Positions 15,966 through 24,653 of a stretch of DNA of 64,000 bases are shown piece after piece. The notes beneath the pieces were generated by a model. That model searched no databases, was not told where the DNA came from, and saw only the letters and a list, made by a program, of their open reading frames with translations. The position numbers were made by a program, and so were the translations under genes. Each line of letters starts with the position of its first letter. Within the stretch, counting starts at the first letter, position 1. Source of the DNA: UBA2396 sp038042175 (GTDB lineage: Bacteria > Planctomycetota > Phycisphaerae > Phycisphaerales > UBA1924); assembly GCA_964358855.1 (NCBI GenBank), contig CAYHQQ010000011.1, positions 18,166-82,165 of the forward strand, read 5' to 3'.

Positions 15966-17648
15966 ATGAGCCACTCCGCCGTCGAAACGCCGCCCGTGAA
16001 CGCTGATCCCTCGGACTCGCGTGCCCAAGGCACGAACGCTGCGGGCGCGGGTGGCTGGGCACAGAAGGCCGTGCGCCTGCTCTGCTTTGTCATCATCGCG
16101 GCGAGTGCGCTGGTCATCCTGCGTGCCCTGCCGACGGCCCAACTGCTGGACCTAATGCAGAAGAAAGTGGCGACGTTCGGGCCGTGGGGGCCGGTCGTGT
16201 ACGGCGTCACGTACTTCGTCGCCGCCGTCCTCTTCGTCCCCGGCTCGGCCCTCACGCTCGCTGCGGGCGCGATCTTCGGGCTTGCCGGGGGATTCGCCAC
16301 CGTCTCGGTCTCGTCCACCGCCGCCGCCGGGGCATCGTTCCTCATCGCGCGCTACCTCGCCCGCGACAAGGTGCGCAAGATGGCCGAGAGCAACCGCACC
16401 TTCGGAGCGATCGACAAGGCCATCGCGCAAGGCGGGTGGAAGATCATCGCGCTCCTGCGGCTCTCGCCCGCCGTGCCCTTCTCCTTGGGCAACTACCTCT
16501 ACGGGCTGACGCCGGTGAAGTTCTGGCCGTACCTGCTCGCGTCGTGGGTGGCGATGATGCCCGGTACGTTCCTGTTTGTGTACCTGGGCTACGTCGGTAA
16601 GACAGCCGCAGGTGGTGGCGGCGGCAAGAACCCGTGGCAGTGGGTGCTGCTGGGCGCTGGTCTGCTCGCGACGATCGTGGTGAGCGTGTACGTGACCCGA
16701 CTGGCCCGCAAGGCCCTGAAAGAGACGTCTCTGAAAGAGGACAGTGTGAAGCGTGACACGAGCGAGAAGTCCGCACAGGTCGTCAAGTCCGGTCCCAAGC
16801 CCGTGGGCAAGCCGATCGTCGCGGCCGGGGTGCTTGCTGTGCTGGCGGCGTGCGCACAGCTCAACAAGGGGCGCCTCGGCAGCATGTTCGGTCCGCCCAA
16901 GGCGACGCCCCACGAGGCCTACGCGAACGCTCCAGCCGGAGCAACGTTCGATCACTCGGCGTTCGATGCACTCCTGAAGGCTCATGTGAGCACTGAGGGC
17001 GGCTTTGTCGACTACGACGCGCTCAAGAAGGATGCGGACAAGCTCGACGCCTACATCGTCGCGATTGGGAAGGCCGATGTGGACACGCTCGGTCGCGACG
17101 AGCGTCTGGCGTTCCTCATCAACGTCTACAACGCTTTCACGCTCCGGCTGATCCTGGACTATTACCCCGTAGACTCGATCAAGGACATCCCCTCTGACCA
17201 GCGCTGGGACGCAAAGCGGTGGACGATTGCCGGCGGCACCTACAGCCTCAACCAGATCGAGCACGAGCTCATCCGCCCCAAGTTCGCCGAGCCGCGTGTC
17301 CACTTCGCGCTCGTGTGCGCCGCGATCGGGTGCCCGCCCCTCCGCAACGAGGCGTACACGGGGGCACGGCTGGAAGAACAACTCGCGGACCAGTCGCGCT
17401 ACGTGCACTCGCACCCCCGATGGTTCCGGTTGCAAGAGGACCGTGGCGAGGTCGAGCTGACCGCCCTTTACGATTGGTACGGCGGCGACTTCACGCAGAA
17501 GGCGTCGTCGGTGGTTGCCTTCGCGGCACAGTTTTCGCCTGAACTGGTCCGGCTCATCAACTCGGGCAAGGAGCCCCGCGTGAAGTTCCTGGACTACAGC
17601 TGGAAACTCAACAGCGTTGGGAATCGATCGCTTGCGGGCGACAAGTAG
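15966..17648 (+). CDS. TVP38/TMEM64 (VTT-domain) membrane protein fused to DUF547
   Basis: 560 residues from ATG 15966. Residues about 35-240 form a VTT/DedA-like membrane domain: FVPGSALTLAAGAIFG, the re-entrant PG motif, LLRLSPAVPFSLGNYLYGLT and MMPGTFLFVYLGYVG. Residues about 310-555 are DUF547, with RLAFLINVYNAFTLRLILD, YSLNQIEHELIRP and the CAAIGCPPLRNEAY loop. Between them lies a hydrophobic stretch ending VLAVLAACAQ, which reads like the lipobox of an originally separate lipoprotein, so two genes appear to have fused. VTT proteins are linked to lipid scrambling or flipping; DUF547 is uncharacterised. Both families are often found near ArsS as separate genes (from memory). Confidence 0.84.
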   Translation: MSHSAVETPPVNADPSDSRAQGTNAAGAGGWAQKAVRLLCFVIIAASALVILRALPTAQLLDLMQKKVATFGPWGPVVYGVTYFVAAVLFVPGSALTLAAGAIFGLAGGFATVSVSSTAAAGASFLIARYLARDKVRKMAESNRTFGAIDKAIAQGGWKIIALLRLSPAVPFSLGNYLYGLTPVKFWPYLLASWVAMMPGTFLFVYLGYVGKTAAGGGGGKNPWQWVLLGAGLLATIVVSVYVTRLARKALKETSLKEDSVKRDTSEKSAQVVKSGPKPVGKPIVAAGVLAVLAACAQLNKGRLGSMFGPPKATPHEAYANAPAGATFDHSAFDALLKAHVSTEGGFVDYDALKKDADKLDAYIVAIGKADVDTLGRDERLAFLINVYNAFTLRLILDYYPVDSIKDIPSDQRWDAKRWTIAGGTYSLNQIEHELIRPKFAEPRVHFALVCAAIGCPPLRNEAYTGARLEEQLADQSRYVHSHPRWFRLQEDRGEVELTALYDWYGGDFTQKASSVVAFAAQFSPELVRLINSGKEPRVKFLDYSWKLNSVGNRSLAGDK

Positions 17649-17662
17649 GACCAGACCCACAA

Positions 17663-19273
17663 ATGACGACTACTCACAACGGGACGATCCACGACGCACT
17701 ATCGGCACACGCCAAGCGATACAACGGTGACAGCACGATGCAGTCTACATTCGATCCGAGTGTTCTGGCCGATCTCCGGCCTTTGGACGAACACAACTCA
17801 CGGCTGCTCGAAGCCGTCCATCCGCCCACCTGGAACAACCCCACGCCCTCAGGCCGCTACAACATGGCGGTGATCGGCGGCGGCACCGCGGGGCTGGTGA
17901 CGGCGGCCGGTGCGGCCGGTCTTGGGGCGAAAGTTGCACTCGTTGAGCGGAGGTTTCTGGGGGGCGACTGCCTCAACTTCGGTTGCGTGCCGAGCAAAGC
18001 ACTGATCCGCTCGGCACGGTCGGTGGGCGACCTCGTTGAAGCGCACCATTATGGGGTCAGGGCGGGATCGGGCTTCGGTGTCGATTTCCCGGCGGTGATG
18101 GAGCGCATGCGCCGGCTGCGTGCGGAGATAGCACCGCACGACTCCGCCGAGCGGTTCCGTTCGCTCGGGATCGACGTCTTCATCGGTGACGCCAAGTTCA
18201 CCGGTTCGGACACCATCGAGGTAGGCGGGCAGACACTGCGTTTCGCCCGAGCGTGCATCGCGACCGGAGCTCGTCCCGCCACCCCTGCCATCCCCGGGTT
18301 GGCAGAGGCCGGGTTCCTGAACAACGAGAACGTCTTCACACTCACCGAGCTGCCGCCTCGGCTGGCCGTGCTCGGCTCAGGCCCGATCGGCTGCGAGCTC
18401 GCTCAGTGCTTCGCACGCTTCGGATCCACAGTGACCGTCATCGAACAGGCTGGCCAAGTGCTGCCGCGTGAAGACCGCGATGCCGCCGAGTTCGTGATCA
18501 AGGCGATGGGTCGCGACAATGTGATCTTCAGGCTGAACGCCAGTGTGGAACGGGTCGAACAATCTGCCTCGGGCAAGACGCTGGTGCTCAAGACCGCTGG
18601 GGGCGAGGAACGGTTAGAGGTTGACGAGATCCTGGTGGGTATCGGGCGAGCGCCGAACGTGGAGGGCATGGGGCTGGAAGCGGCGGGCGTGAAGTTCGAC
18701 GCACGCAAAGGAGTCGAAGTCACGGATGGACTGCGGACCACCAACCCGCGGATTTATGCGGCGGGCGATGTGTGCAGCAGGTACAAGTTCACGCACGCCG
18801 CGGATGCGATGGCCCGGATCGTGATTCAGAACGCGCTCTTCTTCGGGCGCTCCAAGGCGAGCCGACTGGTCATGCCGTGGTGCACGTTCACGGACCCAGA
18901 GATCGCGCACGTTGGCATGTACGAGAAGGACGCCCAGGAGCAAGGCATCGAGACCGACACCATCGCGGTAGAACTCGGCAAGGTCGATCGGGCCATTCTC
19001 GACGGCGAAGATGGCTTGCTGAAGGTTCTCCTACGCAAAGGCTCAGACGAGATTCTCGGCGCAACCCTCGTGTCCAGGCACGCGGGCGAGACGATTTCGG
19101 AACTCACCACCGCGATCACCCACGGCGTCGGTCTGCGCAAACTCGCGAGTGTCATCCATCCGTACCCGACACAGGCGGAGGTCATCAAGCGGGCGGCGGA
19201 CGCTTACAACCGCACCCGCTTGACGCCCGGTGTCAAGAAACTCTTCGAGCGTGTTCTGGCGTGGAGGCGATGA
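17663..19273 (+). CDS. Mercuric-reductase-like pyridine nucleotide-disulfide oxidoreductase
   Basis: 536 residues from ATG 17663; ATG 17738 would give a 511-residue form. FAD motif MAVIGGGTAGLVTAAGAA, redox-active pair in GGDCLNFGCVPSK, NAD(P) motif LAVLGSGPIGCELAQ, FAD-binding IYAAGDVCSRY and the C-terminal VIHPYPTQAEVIKRAAD dimer segment, all as in the mercuric reductase/dihydrolipoamide dehydrogenase group. It lacks the N-terminal heavy-metal domain and the C-terminal vicinal Cys pair of MerA, so mercury reduction is not supported. It probably transfers electrons from NAD(P)H to a thiol or disulfide substrate. Its stop overlaps the next start (ATGA at 19270). Confidence 0.87.
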   Translation: MTTTHNGTIHDALSAHAKRYNGDSTMQSTFDPSVLADLRPLDEHNSRLLEAVHPPTWNNPTPSGRYNMAVIGGGTAGLVTAAGAAGLGAKVALVERRFLGGDCLNFGCVPSKALIRSARSVGDLVEAHHYGVRAGSGFGVDFPAVMERMRRLRAEIAPHDSAERFRSLGIDVFIGDAKFTGSDTIEVGGQTLRFARACIATGARPATPAIPGLAEAGFLNNENVFTLTELPPRLAVLGSGPIGCELAQCFARFGSTVTVIEQAGQVLPREDRDAAEFVIKAMGRDNVIFRLNASVERVEQSASGKTLVLKTAGGEERLEVDEILVGIGRAPNVEGMGLEAAGVKFDARKGVEVTDGLRTTNPRIYAAGDVCSRYKFTHAADAMARIVIQNALFFGRSKASRLVMPWCTFTDPEIAHVGMYEKDAQEQGIETDTIAVELGKVDRAILDGEDGLLKVLLRKGSDEILGATLVSRHAGETISELTTAITHGVGLRKLASVIHPYPTQAEVIKRAADAYNRTRLTPGVKKLFERVLAWRR

Positions 19274-20733
19274 CCGAACGAGCACTTCAATCACTGCATG
19301 ACCGTCCTCGCGCAGCGCCGCCCCACAGCGGCTGGCCAGTGGCCTATTGGATTGCCGGTGGCTCGTTCGTGGCGTACGCGGCCCTCCTCAGTGGCCTCTC
19401 CCGAATGCTGGCGTCGGATGGGATCGGGCGGCAGCATGCCCTTGTGTGGCTCGCAGGTGGTGGCGTAGTCGCCGGCTCTCTTTACCTCTTCGGCCTATAT
19501 CGTGCACAACGCCGAGGCGTTCAGATTGCGCCAGTCTGGATCGCGGTCGTGGCCGTCCTGGCACGGCTCATCGTCTCGCTGTCCCCGCCAATGCTTGAAT
19601 CCGATTATCAGCGGTACCTCTGGGATGGCGCGGTCGCTGCGAACGGTATCAATCCCTACCGATATCCCCCTAGCGACATCATCGCGGGTACGGCCCGTGG
19701 GCAGGGCGCTGATCGTCTATCTGATCTGGCTCATCGTGCCGGTCCCGTGCTCACGAGCATCAACCATCCGACGCTCACGACCATCTACCCGCCAGTCGCT
19801 CAGGCCAGCTTCGTGGTCGCCTATGCGATCGCTCCATTCGGCCCCAATGGCCTCCGAATTGTTTTCTGCCTGGCCGACGCAGTGACGGTGCTGCTCCTTG
19901 CCAGATTGCTCAGGGCTCTCGGCCTTCCTGCTGTCAAGATTGCCTGGTTCGCCTGGAATCCACTCCTCCTCCGAGAGGTGTATTCGTCCCTTCACATGGA
20001 CATTCTCCTGCTGCCGCTAGTCGTGGCGGCTCTGCTGGCAGCAGTCCGCTCCCGAAGCGGATTAGTCGCGGCGTGCCTTGTTGTCGCATCAGCGGTGAAG
20101 GTCTGGCCCATCGTTCTTGCACCGCTCGTTCTGCGGCCCCTGTTTGGCCAGTGGCGTCGAATGGCGGCGGTGGTTGGTGCGTGCGGTCTGCTGGGGGCTG
20201 TCCTCTGGCTCCCCGTGGTGCTCGCCCCGCACGGCGAGAACAGCGGCTTCTTGGCCTACGGGCGCGCATGGCAGAACAATGATGGATTCTTCCGGGCCGG
20301 CATCTGGATGACCGAGCGGGTATTGAATCTGGCTCACATCGAGCCTTGGCACTCCCACACGATCATGCGACTGCTGACCGCGGGGTTGGTCGCAGGGATC
20401 GTCCTCTGGCAATCGCGAACGCTGGCAAGTGATGGCACGAGCCTGGTACGCCGGTGCGTCTTCATCGTCGGCGGGATCTTTCTCCTGAGTCCGACTCAGT
20501 TCCCGTGGTACTGGCTCTGGTGTCTTCCGTTCCTCACGCTCCGTCCCAGCCTTCCCTTGCTTGTCTACACCGCGCTGCTGCCCATCTACTACGTTCAGGA
20601 CCAGCTTGTGTACCCGCTCGGCCACTGGCTCCAGCACGCTCCTGTGTGGATTCTCCTGCTACTGGCGGGAGGACGAACAGCGCTGGGGCATCGCACCAGG
20701 CTATTTGATGAACGGGAGGTCCGTGTTGCGTAA
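19270..20733 (+). CDS. GT-C membrane glycosyltransferase (GT87/DUF2029-like)
   Basis: 487 residues from ATG 19270, overlapping the flavoprotein stop by four bases. Ten or more hydrophobic segments. The first extracytoplasmic loop has LESDYQRYLWDGAVAANGINPYRYPP, here split as ESDYQRYLWDG and NGINPYRYPP, the acidic loop motif of polyprenyl-phosphate-sugar-dependent mannosyltransferases, followed by INHPTLTTIYPPVAQ. The family transfers a sugar from a polyprenyl-phosphate carrier outside the membrane. The next protein has a DPM1-like domain able to make such a carrier-linked sugar. Acceptor unknown. The end overlaps the next gene by up to 26 bases. Confidence 0.8.
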   Translation: MTERALQSLHDRPRAAPPHSGWPVAYWIAGGSFVAYAALLSGLSRMLASDGIGRQHALVWLAGGGVVAGSLYLFGLYRAQRRGVQIAPVWIAVVAVLARLIVSLSPPMLESDYQRYLWDGAVAANGINPYRYPPSDIIAGTARGQGADRLSDLAHRAGPVLTSINHPTLTTIYPPVAQASFVVAYAIAPFGPNGLRIVFCLADAVTVLLLARLLRALGLPAVKIAWFAWNPLLLREVYSSLHMDILLLPLVVAALLAAVRSRSGLVAACLVVASAVKVWPIVLAPLVLRPLFGQWRRMAAVVGACGLLGAVLWLPVVLAPHGENSGFLAYGRAWQNNDGFFRAGIWMTERVLNLAHIEPWHSHTIMRLLTAGLVAGIVLWQSRTLASDGTSLVRRCVFIVGGIFLLSPTQFPWYWLWCLPFLTLRPSLPLLVYTALLPIYYVQDQLVYPLGHWLQHAPVWILLLLAGGRTALGHRTRLFDEREVRVA

Positions 20734-22879
20734 CGGCTCCGTGATTGCCGTGGTGATCCCTGCGTTGAACGAGGAGGCCGCGCTCCCCGGCGTCATTGCA
20801 CGCATCCCCGAATGGGTTGACCGAATTGTCGTCGTCGATAACGGCTCAACAGACCGGACGGCTGCCGTCGCTCGTGCCGCGGGCGCCGTGGTGGTCTCGG
20901 AACCCACACGCGGCTACGGCCGCGCGTGCCAGGCGGGCATCATCGCGGCCGAGACGGACCCTCAACTGTCGCCGGAACTGCTGGTATTCCTTGACGCCGA
21001 CGGCAGCGACTTCCCCGAGCAGATGGAGCGAGTAGTTGATCCGATCATCGGGGGCTGCGCCGACATGGTCATCGGATCCCGGACACGCGGGGTGCTTAAC
21101 GCGGGGGCGATGACCGCGCCGCAGCGATTCGGCAATCTAATCGCTCCCGCTCTAATCCGGTGTCTGTGGGGAGAGCGGTACACTGACCTCGGCCCGTTCC
21201 GCGCGATCCGTGTGTCGGCCCTGCGTTCCCTTCGCATGGACGACAACACCTACGGCTGGACCGTGCAGATGCAGATCCGGGCCGCCCGGGTTGGCTTGCG
21301 AACGCTTGAGGTGCCTGTCGACTACGGCTGTCGCCGAGGCGGCGAGTCCAAAATCTCGGGCACGATTCGCGGCGTTGTAAAGGCAGGCACAAAGATCCTC
21401 GCGTGCGTCGGCCAGGAGTACTTCTGGCCGAAGAAGCTCACCAGCGGCGCACGAGAGGCGCTCGGTGTGTTCGCTAAGTACCCCGAGCCCGGAAGAGCCA
21501 AGACTCGGCTCATTCCCGCGTTGGGAGCGGCGGGCGCTGCGGGTCTGCACGACAGCATGGTCCGTCACACCCTGGCCCGCGTGAGCGAGTTGCTCAGCCA
21601 GCGCGAAGTGGAGTCCCGCGTCTATTCGGCTGGAACCGACCCCGACACCTTCGCACACCACTTCAAGACCCAGGTTCCGTGCGTGGCGCAGAGTTCCGGC
21701 GACCTCGGGCAGCGGATGCTCGCGGCGTTCCGGCACATGCTGCGGGAAGCGACCGCTGCTGTCATCATCGGGACCGACTGCCCTGACATCTCACCGGGCC
21801 TCCTCGGTATGGCGTTCGAGGCGCTGCGATCCTCGGATGTGGTCCTCGGCCCGGCCAGCGACGGCGGATACTACCTCATTGGTCTGAGGCGCCCCGTCCC
21901 GGCACTCTTCGAGAACATGGAGTGGAGCACTGCGACGGTGCTGGCCAAGACGCTTGAACTGGCGTCGTCGCTCGGGCTCTCGGTCCGGCTCCTGCCCACG
22001 CTCAACGACATCGATGAACCACCCGACCTGCCGGTGTGGGATCGTGTCCGTGCCACGTTTGCACCGACCGGTGAGATGCCATCACTCTCGGTCATCATTC
22101 CCACCCTCAATGAGCAGGGTCGAATCGGCAACCTCGTTGACACGGTTCGCCATCCCGGCGTTGAGGTCATTGTCGCCGACGGCGGGAGCGACGACAACAC
22201 ACGCAGCGTCGCGGCTGCACACGGCGCTCGCGTGATCATCGCTTCCCGCGGGCGAGGCCCCCAACTCAACGCCGGCGCTGCGCTCGCGAGAGGGCAGAAC
22301 CTGCTGTTCCTGCACGCAGACACCACACTCCCCGAGAACTTCGGTGACATCGTGCGGCGGACGCTCAGCGACTCGTCCGTGGCGGTCGGGGCCTTCCGCT
22401 TCAAACTCGATCGTGCGGGCGTTCTCCTGCGCGTCGTTGAAATCGCCGTGCAGGTCCGCTGCGGCGTCTTCAAGACACCCTACGGCGATCAGGCGTTGTT
22501 CATGAGGCGCGATGTGTTCACACGGCTCATGGGGTTCGCGGCAATCCCGCTGATGGAAGACCTCGACCTCGTCCGCCGTGCCCGGATGACAGGCCGCGTC
22601 ACGGTGGTGGACGCACCGGCCATCACCTCCGCCAGGCGATGGGAAGTCGTCGGCGTAATGCGTATGACCGCCATCAACCAGGCGTGCGTCATCGGTTTTT
22701 CGATGGGAATGTCGCCGCAGAGGCTGGCCACGTGGCGAAACCGCCTGTCTGGGAAGAAGCCCGTGCGGGCGAGCGTCCCAATTCCGTGCGCCGGTCAGAT
22801 CGTGCCCGAAGGTTCCTTGGCTCCAAACGCTGCCCGAGCCATCTGCATGGCTTCTTCGGACTTGGACGTAAGGAAGTAG
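20708..22879 (+). CDS. Triple glycosyltransferase fusion (DPM1-like GT2 + DUF2064 + second GT2)
   Basis: 723 residues if ATG 20708; GTG 20723 or TTG 20726 just after GGGAGG is as likely. Domain 1 (about 10-240) is a DPM1-like GT2: VVIPALNEEAAL, VVVDNGSTDRT, FLDADGSDFPEQ. Domain 2 (about 248-455) is a DUF2064 nucleotidyl/glycosyltransferase: FAKYPEPGRAKTRL, IIGTDCPDISP, LGPASDGGYYLIGL (rSAM/selenodomain-associated transferase 1 type). Domain 3 (about 457-690) is a second GT2 of transferase-2 type: VIIPTLNEQGRI, LFLHADTTLPENF, YGDQALFMRR, LMEDLDLVRR. Types 1 and 2 are known companions of ArsS; all three in one chain is unusual. The C-terminal 28 codons overlap the convergent anti-sigma gene. 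Confidence 0.85.
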   Translation: MNGRSVLRNGSVIAVVIPALNEEAALPGVIARIPEWVDRIVVVDNGSTDRTAAVARAAGAVVVSEPTRGYGRACQAGIIAAETDPQLSPELLVFLDADGSDFPEQMERVVDPIIGGCADMVIGSRTRGVLNAGAMTAPQRFGNLIAPALIRCLWGERYTDLGPFRAIRVSALRSLRMDDNTYGWTVQMQIRAARVGLRTLEVPVDYGCRRGGESKISGTIRGVVKAGTKILACVGQEYFWPKKLTSGAREALGVFAKYPEPGRAKTRLIPALGAAGAAGLHDSMVRHTLARVSELLSQREVESRVYSAGTDPDTFAHHFKTQVPCVAQSSGDLGQRMLAAFRHMLREATAAVIIGTDCPDISPGLLGMAFEALRSSDVVLGPASDGGYYLIGLRRPVPALFENMEWSTATVLAKTLELASSLGLSVRLLPTLNDIDEPPDLPVWDRVRATFAPTGEMPSLSVIIPTLNEQGRIGNLVDTVRHPGVEVIVADGGSDDNTRSVAAAHGARVIIASRGRGPQLNAGAALARGQNLLFLHADTTLPENFGDIVRRTLSDSSVAVGAFRFKLDRAGVLLRVVEIAVQVRCGVFKTPYGDQALFMRRDVFTRLMGFAAIPLMEDLDLVRRARMTGRVTVVDAPAITSARRWEVVGVMRMTAINQACVIGFSMGMSPQRLATWRNRLSGKKPVRASVPIPCAGQIVPEGSLAPNAARAICMASSDLDVRK

Positions 22880-23748
22880 ATGAATCCGTCCCGACGCCAC
22901 ACGAAGATCTCCGGCGCGACCGACCCCGAAGTGGCGATCTTGTCCACCAGCCGATAGGTCTTGCCGGCCTCAAGGTTCAACTCGCCAGTGTCCTGCTGAA
23001 TGTGGATACTGACCAAGGACCCGCGACCACCATTCGGTTGAACGTCCGTGGTTGACTCAAGCACCATCCGAACCGACTTGCCGCGACCCGGGACGGCGCA
23101 CGGTCCCGCCCCAAGGAGCTTGAAGCCGCCGCTTTCGATGTGACCAATATCCGGGGTGCCCCCAAGCACTTTGGAAAACTCGCTCGGGACATCATCCAGC
23201 TTGGTCGTCTTGAACCGCATGCCGATCATGTCGGCGTGGACCTCGCACTCCTGGTGCTGGGTTCCGATGAACGACACCAAGGATGTCCGATACTGCTGAG
23301 TGATCAATGTGCCATCCGCCGGCCCAGAGCCGTGCTGGCGAAGGGTCAGGAAGGCCCCACCTGCGACAATTGCGACCGAAGCTGCGATCGCCAACCAGCG
23401 GACCGACAGCGAGAACCGGCGATGGGGCTGGGTGCTTACCGACGGGAGCGGAAGGTTTGCCCGATACATTCCGGCGGTGCTGCTCATCGCGACGATGCGG
23501 TCACGCAGCGCGGCGGGTGCGGTCTTTGAGGCGAATGCGGCGACCGAACCCCGGAGTTCTCGCTCAAACTGGATGACGCGCTGATCTTCAGGGTGGGCGG
23601 CTATGTGGCGTTCGAGTTCAGCCGTCTTTGCGAGAGTCAGCTCTCCATCCGCAGCGGCGCGGAGAATCTCCGTCCGTGCCGACACCTGCGACTGCTCCGC
23701 AGTGTCCGAACGAGGAACGTGATTGTTGGAATGCTCTTGCATGTTCAA
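22795..23748 (-). CDS. Anti-sigma factor, single-pass membrane protein
   Basis: 317 residues from ATG 23748, overlapping the sigma stop by four bases (ATGA). The N-terminal cytoplasmic part (about 1-125) has LRAAADGELTLAKTAELERHIAAHPEDQRVIQFE, here noted by its ADGELT and ERHIAAHPE pieces, as in ECF anti-sigma factors although without the full zinc-finger Cys pair. A transmembrane helix (about 118-138) follows, then an outer domain containing GTQHQECEVHADMIGM, where His/Cys residues could sense a metal or thiol state. It presumably holds the ECF sigma at 23745 inactive until a signal arrives. The 3' end overlaps the glycosyltransferase gene tail-to-tail by 85 bases. Confidence 0.78.
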   Translation of the reverse strand: MNMQEHSNNHVPRSDTAEQSQVSARTEILRAAADGELTLAKTAELERHIAAHPEDQRVIQFERELRGSVAAFASKTAPAALRDRIVAMSSTAGMYRANLPLPSVSTQPHRRFSLSVRWLAIAASVAIVAGGAFLTLRQHGSGPADGTLITQQYRTSLVSFIGTQHQECEVHADMIGMRFKTTKLDDVPSEFSKVLGGTPDIGHIESGGFKLLGAGPCAVPGRGKSVRMVLESTTDVQPNGGRGSLVSIHIQQDTGELNLEAGKTYRLVDKIATSGSVAPEIFVWRRDGFIYFLTSKSEEAMQMARAAFGAKEPSGTI

Positions 23749-24350
23749 TCTCTTGAATCCGCGGCCTGGGCTTCTGGTCGAGGTTCGATGATGCCAGCGC
23801 GTCCGAGTTGCGGGGCCAAGGTCGCGTCGTTTCGAAGAAACCGTGCGGCCTGACTCCTGGCGCGATGGAGCCTGCTCATCACCGTGCCGATTGGAACGGC
23901 CAAGGCCTCGGCGATCTCACGGTACTTGAGACCCTCGACGCCCCAGAACCACAACACTTCCCTCAACTCGACGCTCATCGAATCCATCGCCTCCTGCATC
24001 CGCGTTCCGGCCAAAGCAAGGTCAATCTCTCCGGCCTCAGCCGCGCTCACCGTTTCTGAGGACTCCCCGGTGTCCCTTGCCTGATCAGTTACCCGCCTGA
24101 GCGCCCGGTTTCCCGCCTGCTCGTGCTCAAGCCGTCCATAAAAACTTGTTCTCGCAATCGTCATCAGCCACGCCCGCATTCCAGCACCCCGACTCGTGAA
24201 TCCAGCGATCGACTCGGGACGAAACGCCCGCGCATAGACATCCTGAACGAGTTCCTCCGCAGCGTCCGGGTCCTTTGTGAGGAAGCGGGAAAAGCGGTAA
24301 ACCGCGTCAAGCTCAGCTATCGCCAGCTTCTCAAACTCGTCTCGCTGCAT
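23745..24350 (-). CDS. ECF-type RNA polymerase sigma factor
   Basis: 201 residues from ATG 24350. Region 2: ELDAVYRFSRFLTKDPDAAEELVQDVYARAF with RAWLMTIARTSFYGRLE; region 4: LREVLWFWGVEGLKYREIAEAL and VPIGTVMSRLHRARSQAARFL. Followed by its membrane anti-sigma with a four-base overlap, the normal arrangement for ECF systems. A copy of the GGAATA-N16-YRTTMCC element sits 14 bases upstream of its start, which suggests autoregulation, and the same element precedes six other operons of the island, so this sigma is the best candidate for reading them. That link is inferred from position and motif only. Confidence 0.9.
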   Translation of the reverse strand: MQRDEFEKLAIAELDAVYRFSRFLTKDPDAAEELVQDVYARAFRPESIAGFTSRGAGMRAWLMTIARTSFYGRLEHEQAGNRALRRVTDQARDTGESSETVSAAEAGEIDLALAGTRMQEAMDSMSVELREVLWFWGVEGLKYREIAEALAVPIGTVMSRLHRARSQAARFLRNDATLAPQLGRAGIIEPRPEAQAADSRD

Positions 24351-24364
24351 GAGTTGTCCAGAGA

Positions 24365-24393
24365 GGTAATGGCCACGGTGATCAGCCTATTCC
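24365..24393 (-). promoter_or_regulatory. Candidate autoregulatory promoter of the ECF sigma gene
   Basis: Minus strand: GGAATA, 16 bases, CATTACC, the most divergent copy (A in place of C in the second box). It ends 14 bases before ATG 24350, implying a very short leader. Confidence 0.48.
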
Positions 24394-24653
24394 CCAGGAA
24401 CACGAAGCGCCCGGCGAAGAGGCAGGCTTCCGTTCGGGATGGTGGGAACAGTAGGGCTAAACACCAATCCATCGGCAGCGTTCGCGTTCGATCGGGTTCG
24501 ATCGGAAATACCCAGCGGAACACTTTCGATTAGGGGCCGTTGGCCTCAGGGGAATGATGACTGCCGCCGAGCTTGTCCAAGTGACCTGCCCGTGATAATT
24601 TGAGCCAATCTGAGTGAGAGCAAGCTCGCAAAGCACCAACTAGAATTGGGTGC
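24394..24653. other. Intergenic region between the sigma gene and the next operon
   Basis: 260 bases between the sigma promoter element and ATG 24654. It holds short repeats of TTCGATCGG (around 24487-24502) and a partial look-alike of the island element near 24445 with wrong spacing. I see no gene, RNA or terminator. It marks the right edge of the arsenosugar island. Confidence 0.5.

Noticed and set aside
17663..19273. Annotation of the flavoprotein as mercuric reductase (merA)
   Set aside because: It lacks the N-terminal heavy-metal domain and the C-terminal Cys pair, and there are no other mer genes; only the family name is safe.
24445..24472. A further possible copy of the island promoter element (GGGAACAG then a TCC-like end)
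   Set aside because: The spacing is two bases off and the second box does not match; the copy at 24365 fits better for the sigma gene.
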